From Candidatus Gastranaerophilales bacterium (GTDB taxonomy: Bacteria; Cyanobacteriota; Vampirovibrionia; Gastranaerophilales; Gastranaerophilaceae), in assembly GCA_944324255.1 (NCBI GenBank), contig CALUVM010000002.1:62001-126000 (forward strand): DNA of 64,000 nt, given 5' to 3'. Made by a program: the position numbers and the translations under genes. Shown piece by piece: positions 44,167 through 53,333 of this stretch. The notes below the pieces were generated by a model. It ran no database searches. It had not been told where the DNA came from and worked only from the letters and a program-made list of their open reading frames with translations. Each line of letters begins with the position of its first letter. Positions within the stretch are counted from its first letter, which is position 1.

Positions 44167-44206
44167 AGCAAGAATAAAATATAACAAATATTAATTAATC
44201 ATAAAA

Positions 44207-44410
44207 ATGCATAATCAATATTTATTCAGAATAACCCGTCTTAGGGGAAAAGAGAGAAAAGTTAAATTTCGTACCTCAGATATAAAATCAGCCTTGAGGT
44301 TTTTAAAATGGTATGCTAAAAAATATAGAGAAGGACTTTTGTTAGAAATCCTTCCTCTGAAAAAAGTTTACAATCCAAAATCAAGGACAATAAGTTATAT
44401 CTACGAATGA
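44207..44410 (+). CDS. Small basic protein ahead of the Y-family polymerase, 67 aa
   Basis: Not recognised. Basic (many Arg and Lys), starting MHNQYLFRITRLRGKERKVK, probably one compact alpha/beta domain. Its stop overlaps the polymerase ATG by 4 nt (ATGA), so the two are coupled; it takes the place usually held by umuD, but it has no S24 peptidase motif. No clear ribosome site. Confidence 0.75.
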   Translation: MHNQYLFRITRLRGKERKVKFRTSDIKSALRFLKWYAKKYREGLLLEILPLKKVYNPKSRTISYIYE

Positions 44411-45624
44411 ATATGCAGGAACAAAAATATATAGCATTAATAGATTGTGACAGCTTTTTTGTATCATGTGAAAGAAAGCTTAATCCGGAATTGAACGGGC
44501 TTCCCGTCTGTGTGGTTTCGGGAGACAGGGGCTGCGTAATTGCACGCTCCAGAGAAGCAAAACAAATGGGTATTCCGATGGGACAGCCTCTGTTTATGGC
44601 ATCAGAGCAGTTTCCGGATTGTATTTATATAAATGCTAATCATTATAATTATTCAACAATTTCATCAGAAGTTATGTCTTTGTTAAAAGAATTCAGCCCT
44701 TATGTTGAAGTTTATTCTATTGATGAAGCTTTTGTCGACTTGACAGGGCTTTCAAAACTGTACAAAATGAATTATTACAAGCTTGCAAAACATATACGGG
44801 AATTTATCCTGAAAGAAACATCTATTCCGGTTTCAATAGGAGTAAGCAGGACAAAGTCATTAGCAAAACTCGCATCTGACAAAGCCAAGAATATGCCTGA
44901 CCATATTTGTGTAACCGGAAGATGCGGAATAACAAGACTTCTCAAACATACCGACATAGAAGAAATCTGGGGTATCGGAAGAAAACTTGCTCCAAAACTT
45001 AGAGGTCACGGGATAAGAACTGCTTATGATTACGTACAGAAAAATGATGTCTGGTTAAAGAGCAGATTCGGGAAAAACGGGCTTGAGGTTAAATATGAAC
45101 TCCTTGGAAATATGATTAATAAAGTTTCGACAGAGATTTCGGCTCCAAAATCCATAAGTGATACAAAATCGTTTCCTGAATTTACATCGGATTTAACCTA
45201 TCTGAAAAATGAACTCATGGTTCATATACACGCTGCTTGCAGAAAGCTAAGGAAATCAGGCTGCAAATGTTCAACTATCGGGGTAATTCTTAAAACAAAG
45301 GATTTTAGAGTTCTATATCAAAAAGTTAATCTTGAACACCCGACAGATTTTGAGTTTGAGATTTCAAACGCTGCAATACCTGAATTAGAAAAAATATTTG
45401 ATAAAAAGATTCTTTATAGAAGTGTAGGAATAGTATTAGATAATTTTAATCCCAACACAAACGAGCAGCTTGCTTTATTTGATGATAATACCAAGCGGGA
45501 AAAAAATGAAAACCTCGGAAAGAGTTTGGATAAACTTGAAGCAAAATTTGGCAGGAATATTGTAAGAACGGGGTTTACTAATAAAGAAGTTCCGTATAAA
45601 CAGGATTTTTTGACCAAGGGGTAA
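44407..45624 (+). CDS. umuC: Y-family DNA polymerase (UmuC/Pol V type)
   Basis: A translesion polymerase. Catalytic carboxylates lie in ALIDCDSFFVSCERK and YSIDEAFVDLTGL; VSIGVSRTKSLAKLASDKAK and EIWGIGRKLAPKL follow. The tail EQLALFDD is a beta-clamp-binding motif. 405 residues fits UmuC better than DinB. The upstream small gene is co-translated, and no umuD is adjacent. Regulation by an SOS-type repressor is plausible, but I see no clear operator here. Confidence 0.92.
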   Translation: MNMQEQKYIALIDCDSFFVSCERKLNPELNGLPVCVVSGDRGCVIARSREAKQMGIPMGQPLFMASEQFPDCIYINANHYNYSTISSEVMSLLKEFSPYVEVYSIDEAFVDLTGLSKLYKMNYYKLAKHIREFILKETSIPVSIGVSRTKSLAKLASDKAKNMPDHICVTGRCGITRLLKHTDIEEIWGIGRKLAPKLRGHGIRTAYDYVQKNDVWLKSRFGKNGLEVKYELLGNMINKVSTEISAPKSISDTKSFPEFTSDLTYLKNELMVHIHAACRKLRKSGCKCSTIGVILKTKDFRVLYQKVNLEHPTDFEFEISNAAIPELEKIFDKKILYRSVGIVLDNFNPNTNEQLALFDDNTKREKNENLGKSLDKLEAKFGRNIVRTGFTNKEVPYKQDFLTKG

Positions 45625-45702
45625 TCGCATCCGATAAAAAATCCTCCATTTAGTCGTTATTTTCATGCTTCCGGTTCTGTAGAATAGAATCGGGAGAGGA
45701 TT

Positions 45703-46473
45703 ATGCAAATAGATTCCAATACAGAAAAAAATCTTGCAAAAGCAGTAACTACGGTTACAGCGCCTAAAAGGTCACGCTCTTATGAACTATGCATAAAAGC
45801 GGATGCTTTAAGGTTTGCAAAGTCTTATCAGGAATCAGTTAAAACCTACCTTGAATCTATTATGATGGATAGGTTTCATAAAGAAGCATATCTCGGTTTG
45901 GCGCTTTCTTACAAATATTTAAAAGAGTATAAAAAAGCAATCAAAAACCTTTCCAAACTTATAAAGATTGACGATCAGAATGACGAATACTTTTATGAAC
46001 TCGGAGTATGCTACCTTTCGGACGGCAGACCTGAATGTGCCATTCCTCAGCTTGTAAGAGCAATTGTTTTAAATAAAGAGAATGTAGAAGCGCAGATACA
46101 ACTCGCTATAGCACATGAACTCGTTGATGAAGCGGATTTGTCATTAATGATTTATAACAAACTTATTGAAACAAATCCGGAGTTTTTAAAAGCTTATTAT
46201 AACAAAGCCGCAATGCTCATGGGAATGGGTGATTTTGAAGAAGCATCCAAGACTTTCTTCCAGATTGTTAAAAGAAATCCTGATTATTATAAAGCTTACC
46301 TCGGTATCGCTATGAGCTTTGACAAACTGGGCCGTTATTCTGATGCAATCAGGTATTATAAAAAGTTTCTGGAATTAAAACAGTTCTCAGAGGATGCTGT
46401 TTTTGCACGTAAGAGAATTGATGAACTCAAACAAATGAGAACTGAAAAAAATCACAATTTAAGATTAATTTAA
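45703..46473 (+). CDS. TPR-repeat protein, 256 aa
   Basis: Cytoplasmic, no signal peptide. About five tetratricopeptide units between residues 25 and 240 (AYLGLALSYKYLKEYKKA, AYYNKAAMLMGMGDFEEA, AYLGIAMSFDKLGRYSDA). GGGAGAGG precedes the ATG. A protein-protein adaptor; partners unknown. Confidence 0.88.
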   Translation: MQIDSNTEKNLAKAVTTVTAPKRSRSYELCIKADALRFAKSYQESVKTYLESIMMDRFHKEAYLGLALSYKYLKEYKKAIKNLSKLIKIDDQNDEYFYELGVCYLSDGRPECAIPQLVRAIVLNKENVEAQIQLAIAHELVDEADLSLMIYNKLIETNPEFLKAYYNKAAMLMGMGDFEEASKTFFQIVKRNPDYYKAYLGIAMSFDKLGRYSDAIRYYKKFLELKQFSEDAVFARKRIDELKQMRTEKNHNLRLI

Positions 46474-46626
46474 TTTGCCGGTTAGAGTTTTTAAGAAAAT
46501 CCAATTATTACGTGTTTATTTTTTGTAAAAAAATGTAAACAAACCGCCGTATACTATGCAAAAAATCTCTTTACGGGTTTTCATTCTACTATCAGCTAAC
46601 TTTTCTAAAGACGAAAGGTCTACTAA

Positions 46627-48069
46627 ATGATTCAAAATTTACATAGTTTTGGATATTACAATCACACTATGCATGCTTGTTCCAAACCGCTTAATTTTAC
46701 CGGAATGTCGCAAGGTTCCCAGTATAGAACTTCTTTTGATTTTATAGCTGCTAAAATGATTAACAATAATACAAAAAAATGGCAGCTTGACGGGAGCTGG
46801 TTATCTGCTGCAAATATATCCAAAGCGATGGAAAAGTTATTTATGCTGAATAAAGTTTTTGGTCCGTACAAGGAAGCTAATCCGTTAAAAATTGCCTGGA
46901 AAAACTATATCCCGCAAGATGTCCGTGAATATTGCGCAGATAAGGTGAATGAAGCCAGAGCGGGAAGGCTTAGAGAATGGCAGAAGTTTTTAGAAAATCC
47001 CGAGTCAAATAAAGATGCAGGAAAATATAAAGAGCTTGTTGAAGATATAAAATCAGATAAAGCTTTGAGTTTTGTAATCTGGAATGCCGTAAACAGTGAA
47101 CTTCAGGTGAATAACAGGCATATTCCAGTGCCGTTTGATATAAAAGCTCTTGATGAAACGGTCAGATATTTTAAAAATATTGAACCAAAATTTAGAGCCG
47201 TAGTTTATGACCATACTTCGTTTATTGAAATGTATACCCATAGACTTAGAGATAACCTGCTTATGGAAAAAGGTTTGTCAGATAATGATGAGGTTTGGGT
47301 CAGAATACCGTCTATAAAAAAAGATCCTCAACATAAAGATGAAAATGTTTCAGCTCTTGAAATATTAAGTTATAAAAACTGGTGTACAAGATCAAGCCTT
47401 GATAAAGCCGAAGCAGCTCTTGAAGACGGAGATTTTCATGTTTATTTAAAACGTGATAAAGAAATCTGGAAACCTCTTATAGGAATGGCATCCGCAAGAG
47501 GAAAAATTGACCAGATTCAAGGTACGGAAAATAATAATTTTATTCCTTTGAATGAAATAGGCAATGTAAAGGAATATTTACGCACCAACGGACTGAAATG
47601 CCAGTCAGCAATATGTAGTGAAGGTCCTAAGGCATTGCAGCAGATTATGATAGCGGATACTCTTCTTAAAACTGATCCGGTCAGCGGAAAGACCTTTTCT
47701 AAAGCTATTAAAGATAATGATACAGAATCTATATTCAGAATGCTGGGAAAAGATTTAATACTTACAGGAGAAGATAAATACACAATAGATAGTTATAGAC
47801 CGCAATTCCTTTTGAATAAAAAGTCCGGAATTACTGTACCTTATTCCTTCCTCGGAATTGATGAAGATGCTCTTCTTGAGAATGTGGCAATTATTAACGG
47901 GGATTTGATTTTAAATAATAAGAATCCTCTGTTTAATTCAACAATTACAAAATTTCCGCCGAATTTAAAGATGGTATCGGGCAGAGTTTATTGTGACAAA
48001 GACCAGTATGAAAAGTTTAAAGACGATATTATAAGAGTTGCCAGACCCGGATTTATAAATATCTATTAA
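46627..48069 (+). CDS. Orphan protein, 480 aa, with N-terminal F-T-G tail
   Basis: Not recognised. The first 35 residues end in KPLNFTGMSQGS, like the tails of other orphans here. The middle has a block WCTRSSLDKAEAALEDGDF followed by IDQIQGTENNNFIPL, and the last part looks like short solenoid repeats (VAIINGDLILNNKNPLFNS, FPPNLKMVSGRVYC). This could be a binding or effector-like protein, but no enzyme motif is clear. AAAGG precedes the ATG. Monocistronic. Confidence 0.72.
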   Translation: MIQNLHSFGYYNHTMHACSKPLNFTGMSQGSQYRTSFDFIAAKMINNNTKKWQLDGSWLSAANISKAMEKLFMLNKVFGPYKEANPLKIAWKNYIPQDVREYCADKVNEARAGRLREWQKFLENPESNKDAGKYKELVEDIKSDKALSFVIWNAVNSELQVNNRHIPVPFDIKALDETVRYFKNIEPKFRAVVYDHTSFIEMYTHRLRDNLLMEKGLSDNDEVWVRIPSIKKDPQHKDENVSALEILSYKNWCTRSSLDKAEAALEDGDFHVYLKRDKEIWKPLIGMASARGKIDQIQGTENNNFIPLNEIGNVKEYLRTNGLKCQSAICSEGPKALQQIMIADTLLKTDPVSGKTFSKAIKDNDTESIFRMLGKDLILTGEDKYTIDSYRPQFLLNKKSGITVPYSFLGIDEDALLENVAIINGDLILNNKNPLFNSTITKFPPNLKMVSGRVYCDKDQYEKFKDDIIRVARPGFINIY

Positions 48070-48148
48070 TAAGATGTAATCTTTAAGTTATATGTTATTA
48101 TAGTAGTATAGTCATTTTATAATTCTGCATATAATGAGAGGGCGCAAA

Positions 48149-49228
48149 ATGTTTTTTAAACCAAAAACAACAATGATGGAACAGGAAATTAAAGAACAGT
48201 CATCCATAGTTCCTTATATTTTGATGAAATATATTGATCCTGAATCCGGCGAGATAAAATTGGATTTACCTCAAAATATAAGGAAGATTGTACTTGTTGC
48301 AAGCGGTTCTTCTTATCATTGTGCACGCTTTGCGGTAGATTTGGTTGAAAAAATTTCTAAAATAGAAACCAGAGCTATTTATTCAAGTGAATTTCTGTTG
48401 AAGAATCTTATTCCCACAGATGAGAATACTCTTTATATTTTTATAACCCAGTCCGGTGAAACAAGCGATACTCTTAAGTCTGTTGAAAGGGTTAAGAAAG
48501 AAACTAATCTCCCGACTTTATGTATAACAAATAATGAAGAGTCTACTATCTGGAAAATGTGTGACTATCATGCGGCATGTTTTGCAGGTATTGAGCAGGG
48601 AATAGCAGCTACAAAATCTTTTACTTCACAGATGTTGTGTTTAATTCTTATTTCGCTCAAACTTATTGAAAATCTTGAGCCGCCAAGTGTTACTGAGCGT
48701 TATAAAAAATCTCTTTTCCATCTGCCGGCTATTATTGAAAAAGCGATTGCCCAAAGAGACGAGATAAGGAAATTTGCTAAACATATTTCAAAAGAGAATA
48801 CAATTGTAATAACTGCGGACGGAATTTCATATTCCCTCGCTAAAGAAGGTGCTTTGAAAATTAAAGAAACTTCTTACAAAAATATAAGTGCAGCAATTTT
48901 AGGTGAATTTATGCACGGACATGTTGCTGTTTTAAATAATAAAGCAACAATGATTTATATTGCCGTGGACAGGATTTCTGAGCGTTCAATTAATAATATT
49001 AACAAAATAAGAGAAGACTATCACCCGACTCTCGGAATAATAGGACCTTCCGGCGCACAGCTCAAGCCTGATTTTAACATAAATGTTGAATGTGAAAACG
49101 AAATTCAACAGCTGTTTGCAAATGTTGTTATATTGCAGCTCCTTGCACTTGAAACAGCTCTAAAGCTTAGACGGAATGTCGATCATCCGAAAGGGCTTCA
49201 CAAAGTAGTAGTAGATAAGGTGATTTAG
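48149..49228 (+). CDS. SIS-domain sugar isomerase, GlmS-like without glutaminase domain
   Basis: Two SIS domains as in the isomerase half of glucosamine-6-phosphate synthase: TTMMEQEIKEQ at the start, ASGSSYHCARFA, TQSGETSDTL, TKSFTSQM, and the end DHPKGLHKVVVDKVI, like the GlmS C-terminus. The N-terminal amidotransferase domain is absent; length 359. It is probably an amino-sugar phosphate isomerase or deaminase. GAGAGG precedes ATG 48149. The 3' end overlaps the convergent 78-aa gene by 4 nt. Confidence 0.85.
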   Translation: MFFKPKTTMMEQEIKEQSSIVPYILMKYIDPESGEIKLDLPQNIRKIVLVASGSSYHCARFAVDLVEKISKIETRAIYSSEFLLKNLIPTDENTLYIFITQSGETSDTLKSVERVKKETNLPTLCITNNEESTIWKMCDYHAACFAGIEQGIAATKSFTSQMLCLILISLKLIENLEPPSVTERYKKSLFHLPAIIEKAIAQRDEIRKFAKHISKENTIVITADGISYSLAKEGALKIKETSYKNISAAILGEFMHGHVAVLNNKATMIYIAVDRISERSINNINKIREDYHPTLGIIGPSGAQLKPDFNINVECENEIQQLFANVVILQLLALETALKLRRNVDHPKGLHKVVVDKVI

Positions 49229-49461
49229 TCGTTAACCCCTTTTTTGTATCTTGCTGTTCTGGCATTAATTGCATAGCAAGCGCTTGAAAGTTTTTGAGAA
49301 AGAACAAACATATTTCTCTGAATCATTGCAACATCATTCATCGCTTCAAGCATTTTTTGCGGATCTACCATAGATTCCATTGAATCATGGTTATCAACCT
49401 TTTCGTCTGCATATTTTTTGACTAAAAGCTTGTCAATATAATCCCTTGCTCCGACTGCCAT
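49225..49461 (-). CDS. Small orphan protein, 78 aa
   Basis: Not recognised. AGGAG precedes the ATG. A charged, Met-rich helical protein (MVDPQKMLEAMNDVAMIQRN) without signal peptide or membrane segment, possibly a coiled coil. It stands between the isomerase and the glycosyltransferase. Function unknown. Confidence 0.7.
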   Translation of the reverse strand: MAVGARDYIDKLLVKKYADEKVDNHDSMESMVDPQKMLEAMNDVAMIQRNMFVLSQKLSSACYAINARTARYKKGVND

Positions 49462-49542
49462 AATAAAGTCTCCTAATTCTAAATTTCCCTATATATTAAT
49501 AAAAACATTCGGAGTCAGGAAATTGCCTAATTGTTACAAATG

Positions 49543-50505
49543 TTAAAGAAGTTCTTTTTCTGTTATATATCTCGGGCGGGCTTTAACTTCGCTGAAAATT
49601 TGTCCGAGATATTCACCGATAACACCAAGACAGAAGATCTGGAAACCTCCTATAAATATAATTAACATAACAAGAGTTGCCCATCCGCTGGGTGCATCGT
49701 GACGGAATAATTTATCACATATAGCGTCCACACCTACACAAGCCATAATAAATACCGTTATCAGACCGATTGCAGAAATTAATCTGAGAGGGACAATACT
49801 ATATGAAGTTATTCCGTTAAGAGCAAGACTCGTAAGTGAAATGAAATTAAATTTTGAATTTCCTGCCGCACGGGGTTTTACGTCGAAATGCACATACGCT
49901 GTTTTTAACCCTGTTTCGTGGAAAAAGCCTCTCAAAAAGAGTTCGCTCTCGGAATATCTTTCTAAAATTCCTAACGCTCTTGAACTTACAAGCCTGAAAT
50001 CGGAATGATTTGGCGGAATCTTTACTCCCATAAGATTCATAAGTTTGTAGAAGAAAAGAGCTGTAATTTTTTTGAAAATTGTATCGGTCTTACGGTCATT
50101 TCTAATACCGGAAACTATTTCCGCACCATTGTGGAATTCATCAATGAACTTTTCAATAGAATTTTCATCCTGCTGTAAGTCTGCATCAATGGTTAACGCA
50201 CAATCGCATCCAAATTCTTTTACTCCGAGAAGTCCTGCAATCAGGGCTTTTTGATTCCCGTAATTTCGGACAAATTTCAAGCCTTTAACTCTTGCAGGGG
50301 TTTGAGAGTGAAGATCTTCTATTATTTCCCAGGTTTTGTCTTTTGAACCGTCGTTTACAAGATAAATATAGCTGTCCGAAGATATTTTATTTTTGCTTAT
50401 TAAATCATCCAGAATCCCGAGCAGGGTTTTTACAGTGGTTTCAATAACCAGCTCTTCATTATAGCAGGGTATTACAATTGCCAGTTTGGTTTTTTTCTTA
50501 AACAT
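49543..50505 (-). CDS. Glycosyltransferase family 2, dolichol-phosphate-mannose-synthase-like
   Basis: A membrane-bound GT2 enzyme that probably moves a sugar from a nucleotide to a polyprenyl phosphate. AIVIPCYNEELVIE, the metal-binding TIDADLQQD, and HSDFRLVSSRAL; two C-terminal membrane segments (residues about 225-250 and 275-300). 320 residues from ATG 50505, which has GAGAGG upstream. It is divergent from the deacetylase gene, so both could act on envelope glycans. Confidence 0.9.
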   Translation of the reverse strand: MFKKKTKLAIVIPCYNEELVIETTVKTLLGILDDLISKNKISSDSYIYLVNDGSKDKTWEIIEDLHSQTPARVKGLKFVRNYGNQKALIAGLLGVKEFGCDCALTIDADLQQDENSIEKFIDEFHNGAEIVSGIRNDRKTDTIFKKITALFFYKLMNLMGVKIPPNHSDFRLVSSRALGILERYSESELFLRGFFHETGLKTAYVHFDVKPRAAGNSKFNFISLTSLALNGITSYSIVPLRLISAIGLITVFIMACVGVDAICDKLFRHDAPSGWATLVMLIIFIGGFQIFCLGVIGEYLGQIFSEVKARPRYITEKELL

Positions 50506-50567
50506 TGTATTCCTCTCATACCTATAATATAATAGGACTATCATAAATACAATACGGGAGTTTATTT

Positions 50568-51428
50568 TTGACTGACAGGAAATTTATTCTAAATGCCGAT
50601 GATTTCGGAATGTCTGCGGCTTTTAACAGGGCAGTGTTAGAGGGCTATCAGGGAGGAATTTTAAAGAGTGCAAGCCTTGTTGCAAACGGTAAGGCATTTG
50701 ATGAGGCGGTTAATACTATTATTCCTCAATGTCCGGATTTAGGAGTAGGAATTCATTTGAATATTATTGAAGGACAATCTCTTTGTGAAGATGTTTCTTC
50801 TCTTGTGGATTCTGAGTGGAATTTTAATAATTCATACGGACAATTACTTCTAAAATCACTTAATAAGAAAGACAGCTCTTTTTTGGAACAGGTTGAAAGA
50901 GAGTTTAGAGTTCAGATAGAAAAAGTTATGTCAAAAACCCCTGTAAGTCATATAGATTCACATGTACATGTACACTCTATTCCGGCGATTTTTGATTTGG
51001 TTTGCCGTCTTGCTAAAGAATATGGAATTAATCAAGTAAGAACCCAGTTTGAAAAACCTTATATAGTTCCGGATATTCATAAACATCTTAATCTTAAATA
51101 TCCCGTAAATTTGATTAAAGTTGCTCTTTTAAACTTTTTCACGGTTTTTAATGAAGCTACGGTTCATAAATACGGACTTCAAACAAATGATTATATTATA
51201 GGCGTTACTTATACTTCTATGATGGACAGCCTCTCCGTTGCTTACGGGCTTATGGCTATAAAGTATAAAAAGGTTGTTGCAGAAGCCCTTATTCATCCTT
51301 GCAGATATGAGGACGGGACAATTGATAATCATTTTACTGAATACTTAATTACAAAGAATAAAAAACTCAAAGATAAAATAGAACAGCTTGGATATGAGAT
51401 AACCAATTATGTTGAAAAGGATTTTTAG
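50568..51428 (+). CDS. ChbG/HpnK (YdjC-like) carbohydrate deacetylase
   Basis: A metal-dependent deacetylase of the YdjC/ChbG/HpnK family: LNADDFGMSAAFNRAV, GVGIHLNIIEG, and the metal-binding HIDSHVHVH. 286 residues. The start is a TTG with GGGAG upstream. The 3' end overlaps the phospholipase D gene by 20 nt. The real substrate (chito-oligosaccharide or hopanoid head group) is not readable. Confidence 0.88.
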   Translation: MTDRKFILNADDFGMSAAFNRAVLEGYQGGILKSASLVANGKAFDEAVNTIIPQCPDLGVGIHLNIIEGQSLCEDVSSLVDSEWNFNNSYGQLLLKSLNKKDSSFLEQVEREFRVQIEKVMSKTPVSHIDSHVHVHSIPAIFDLVCRLAKEYGINQVRTQFEKPYIVPDIHKHLNLKYPVNLIKVALLNFFTVFNEATVHKYGLQTNDYIIGVTYTSMMDSLSVAYGLMAIKYKKVVAEALIHPCRYEDGTIDNHFTEYLITKNKKLKDKIEQLGYEITNYVEKDF

Positions 51429-53115
51429 TATATCTTTTATCATAATCCTGTTTGTTCTTTCTCTTATTTTTCTTGTGCCAAAAGATAAAATATATCGAGT
51501 TCAAGAGATTATCAGTCCGGACAAAATAGTTCTTGATTCCGGAAGATTATTTGAACTTAAAGAGTTTGAAACCTTTGACCCGGCGTTTAGTTCCCGTAAT
51601 GAAAAGCTTGCTAAAATGATTGGTATTACGGAGGAAGAGGCTTTCGTCCTTGGTAATATTTCCGGTTTATGGGCAGAAAATCTTATAAAAGGAAGAAGAG
51701 TTTTTCTTTCAGGGGACGATTTAATTTTCTATAAATACAGCTATAAAACGAAATTTTTGTATTCCGGGTTTTGTCTATATAACTCTAAACCCTATAACCA
51801 GGAAGCTTTTGATATGCGCATGAAAGAAATAAGGCGTGGAAACTACAGAGTGCTTGACCTTGATACGGATAAAGTTTATAAACCCGAAGATAAAGAGGTT
51901 CGTTATCTTAAAAACTATATTGTCTTAAGGTATTCTCATATTCCGAAATCTCTACGCAGGAAGGTTTTAAATCCGACAGTCTTACGTTCTCCTGATTTAA
52001 GGTTTGATAACGGGAATATTGAAATTTATTTTTCTGACCTGACTGTAAAATTAAAGCCTGACAGAAATTGCAGCAGTGATATTTGTCGTGAAATTCTATC
52101 AAATATAAATAACGCTCAAAATACTATAGATATAGCAATATACGGGTATTCCACTGTCCCGTCAATAGAGAAAGCTCTTCAGGATGCAATAAAAAGAGGG
52201 GTAAAGATTCGGCTTGTTTATGATGTCGACTCAAAAGGCGGTAATATTTATGAAAACACCGATACAATCACACGTATTATTCCTGATAATACGTGTGATA
52301 AGAATTCTCAGGAATCAGCCTCTATTATGCATAACAAATTTTATATTTTTGATAATAAAATCTTGATAACCGGCTCTTCTAATCTTTCGCATACGGATAT
52401 GTCCGGATTTAATACTAACAGTATTGTTGTAATAAAATCTCCTGAAGCCTGTGATATTTATAAACAAGAGTTTGAGCAAATGTATAGCGGGAAATTTCAC
52501 ACATCAAAAACGGACAATGGAAATAAGAGCCTGAATATATCCGGTACAAAATTAAGGTTTTATTTTTCTCCTCAGGATAAAACTTTAAAAAATGCGATTA
52601 TTCCGTTGATTGAATCTGCACAAAGATATATTTATATACCGACATTTTTAATAACGGACAAAAAGGTTACTGAAGCTCTTATGCAGGCAAAAACGCGCGG
52701 GGTTGATATTAAAATAATAATAGATGCGCTCAATGCTTCCGGCAAATATTCAAAACATAATGTTCTGAGAAATGCCGGCATTCCTGTTAAAACAGAAAAT
52801 TATGCGGGGAAAATGCATTCAAAATCAATGATTATTGATGATAGGTATACAGTTATAGGTTCAATGAACTTTTCATACAGCGGTGAAAATAGAAATGACG
52901 AGAATCTTGTAGTTATAGAAAACTCTGAAATAACAAAGTTTTATAAGGAATTTTTTCTGTATCAGTGGAACAAAATTGATAATAAATGGCTTAAATACAA
53001 TGCCCGTGCTGAAGGCAGAGATTCTATCGGCTCCTGTCTTGACGGAATTGATAATAATTATGACGGGCTTACTGATATGGAAGATTCCGCTTGTAAGACA
53101 ATTCGTGGCTGGTAA
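51409..53115 (+). CDS. Phospholipase D-family protein, exported, with calcium-loop tail
   Basis: An N-terminal membrane segment (residues about 4-22) is followed by an unassigned region to about 220, then two HKD modules: MHNKFYIFDNKILITGSSN and MHSKSMIIDDRYTVIGSMN. The C-terminus has CLDGIDNNYDGLTDMEDSAC, resembling calcium-binding thrombospondin type 3/MopE-type loops closed by cysteines. 568 residues. It could be a phosphodiesterase acting on phospholipids or nucleic acid outside the cytoplasm. Coupled to the deacetylase gene by a 20-nt overlap. Confidence 0.87.
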   Translation: MLKRIFSISFIIILFVLSLIFLVPKDKIYRVQEIISPDKIVLDSGRLFELKEFETFDPAFSSRNEKLAKMIGITEEEAFVLGNISGLWAENLIKGRRVFLSGDDLIFYKYSYKTKFLYSGFCLYNSKPYNQEAFDMRMKEIRRGNYRVLDLDTDKVYKPEDKEVRYLKNYIVLRYSHIPKSLRRKVLNPTVLRSPDLRFDNGNIEIYFSDLTVKLKPDRNCSSDICREILSNINNAQNTIDIAIYGYSTVPSIEKALQDAIKRGVKIRLVYDVDSKGGNIYENTDTITRIIPDNTCDKNSQESASIMHNKFYIFDNKILITGSSNLSHTDMSGFNTNSIVVIKSPEACDIYKQEFEQMYSGKFHTSKTDNGNKSLNISGTKLRFYFSPQDKTLKNAIIPLIESAQRYIYIPTFLITDKKVTEALMQAKTRGVDIKIIIDALNASGKYSKHNVLRNAGIPVKTENYAGKMHSKSMIIDDRYTVIGSMNFSYSGENRNDENLVVIENSEITKFYKEFFLYQWNKIDNKWLKYNARAEGRDSIGSCLDGIDNNYDGLTDMEDSACKTIRGW

Positions 53116-53154
53116 ATAGAAGTGATTAAGTGAATAAGTAAATAAGTGCCTGGA

Positions 53155-53190
53155 TTCGTTATTCTGAGGCGTTAGCCGAAGAATCGCAAC
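53155..53190. repeat. Small palindromic intergenic repeat
   Basis: ATTCTGAGGC, GTTA, GCCGAAGAAT: an imperfect hairpin of the common ATTCTGAG...CGAAGAAT type. No T-run, so it is not called a terminator. The rest of 53116-53333 holds a ribosome site for the next gene and nothing else certain. Confidence 0.6.
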
Positions 53191-53333
53191 GATAAGGTAA
53201 AATAATATAATATACGCATTATGTTAAGAAATGTTACAAAATGACTGAAAACATGTCAATTTCTGAATTCTAAAAAACTTTACATGGGTAAGGGTTAATT
53301 TAAAATAAGGTTTTTAGAAAGGCAGGCACTTCA

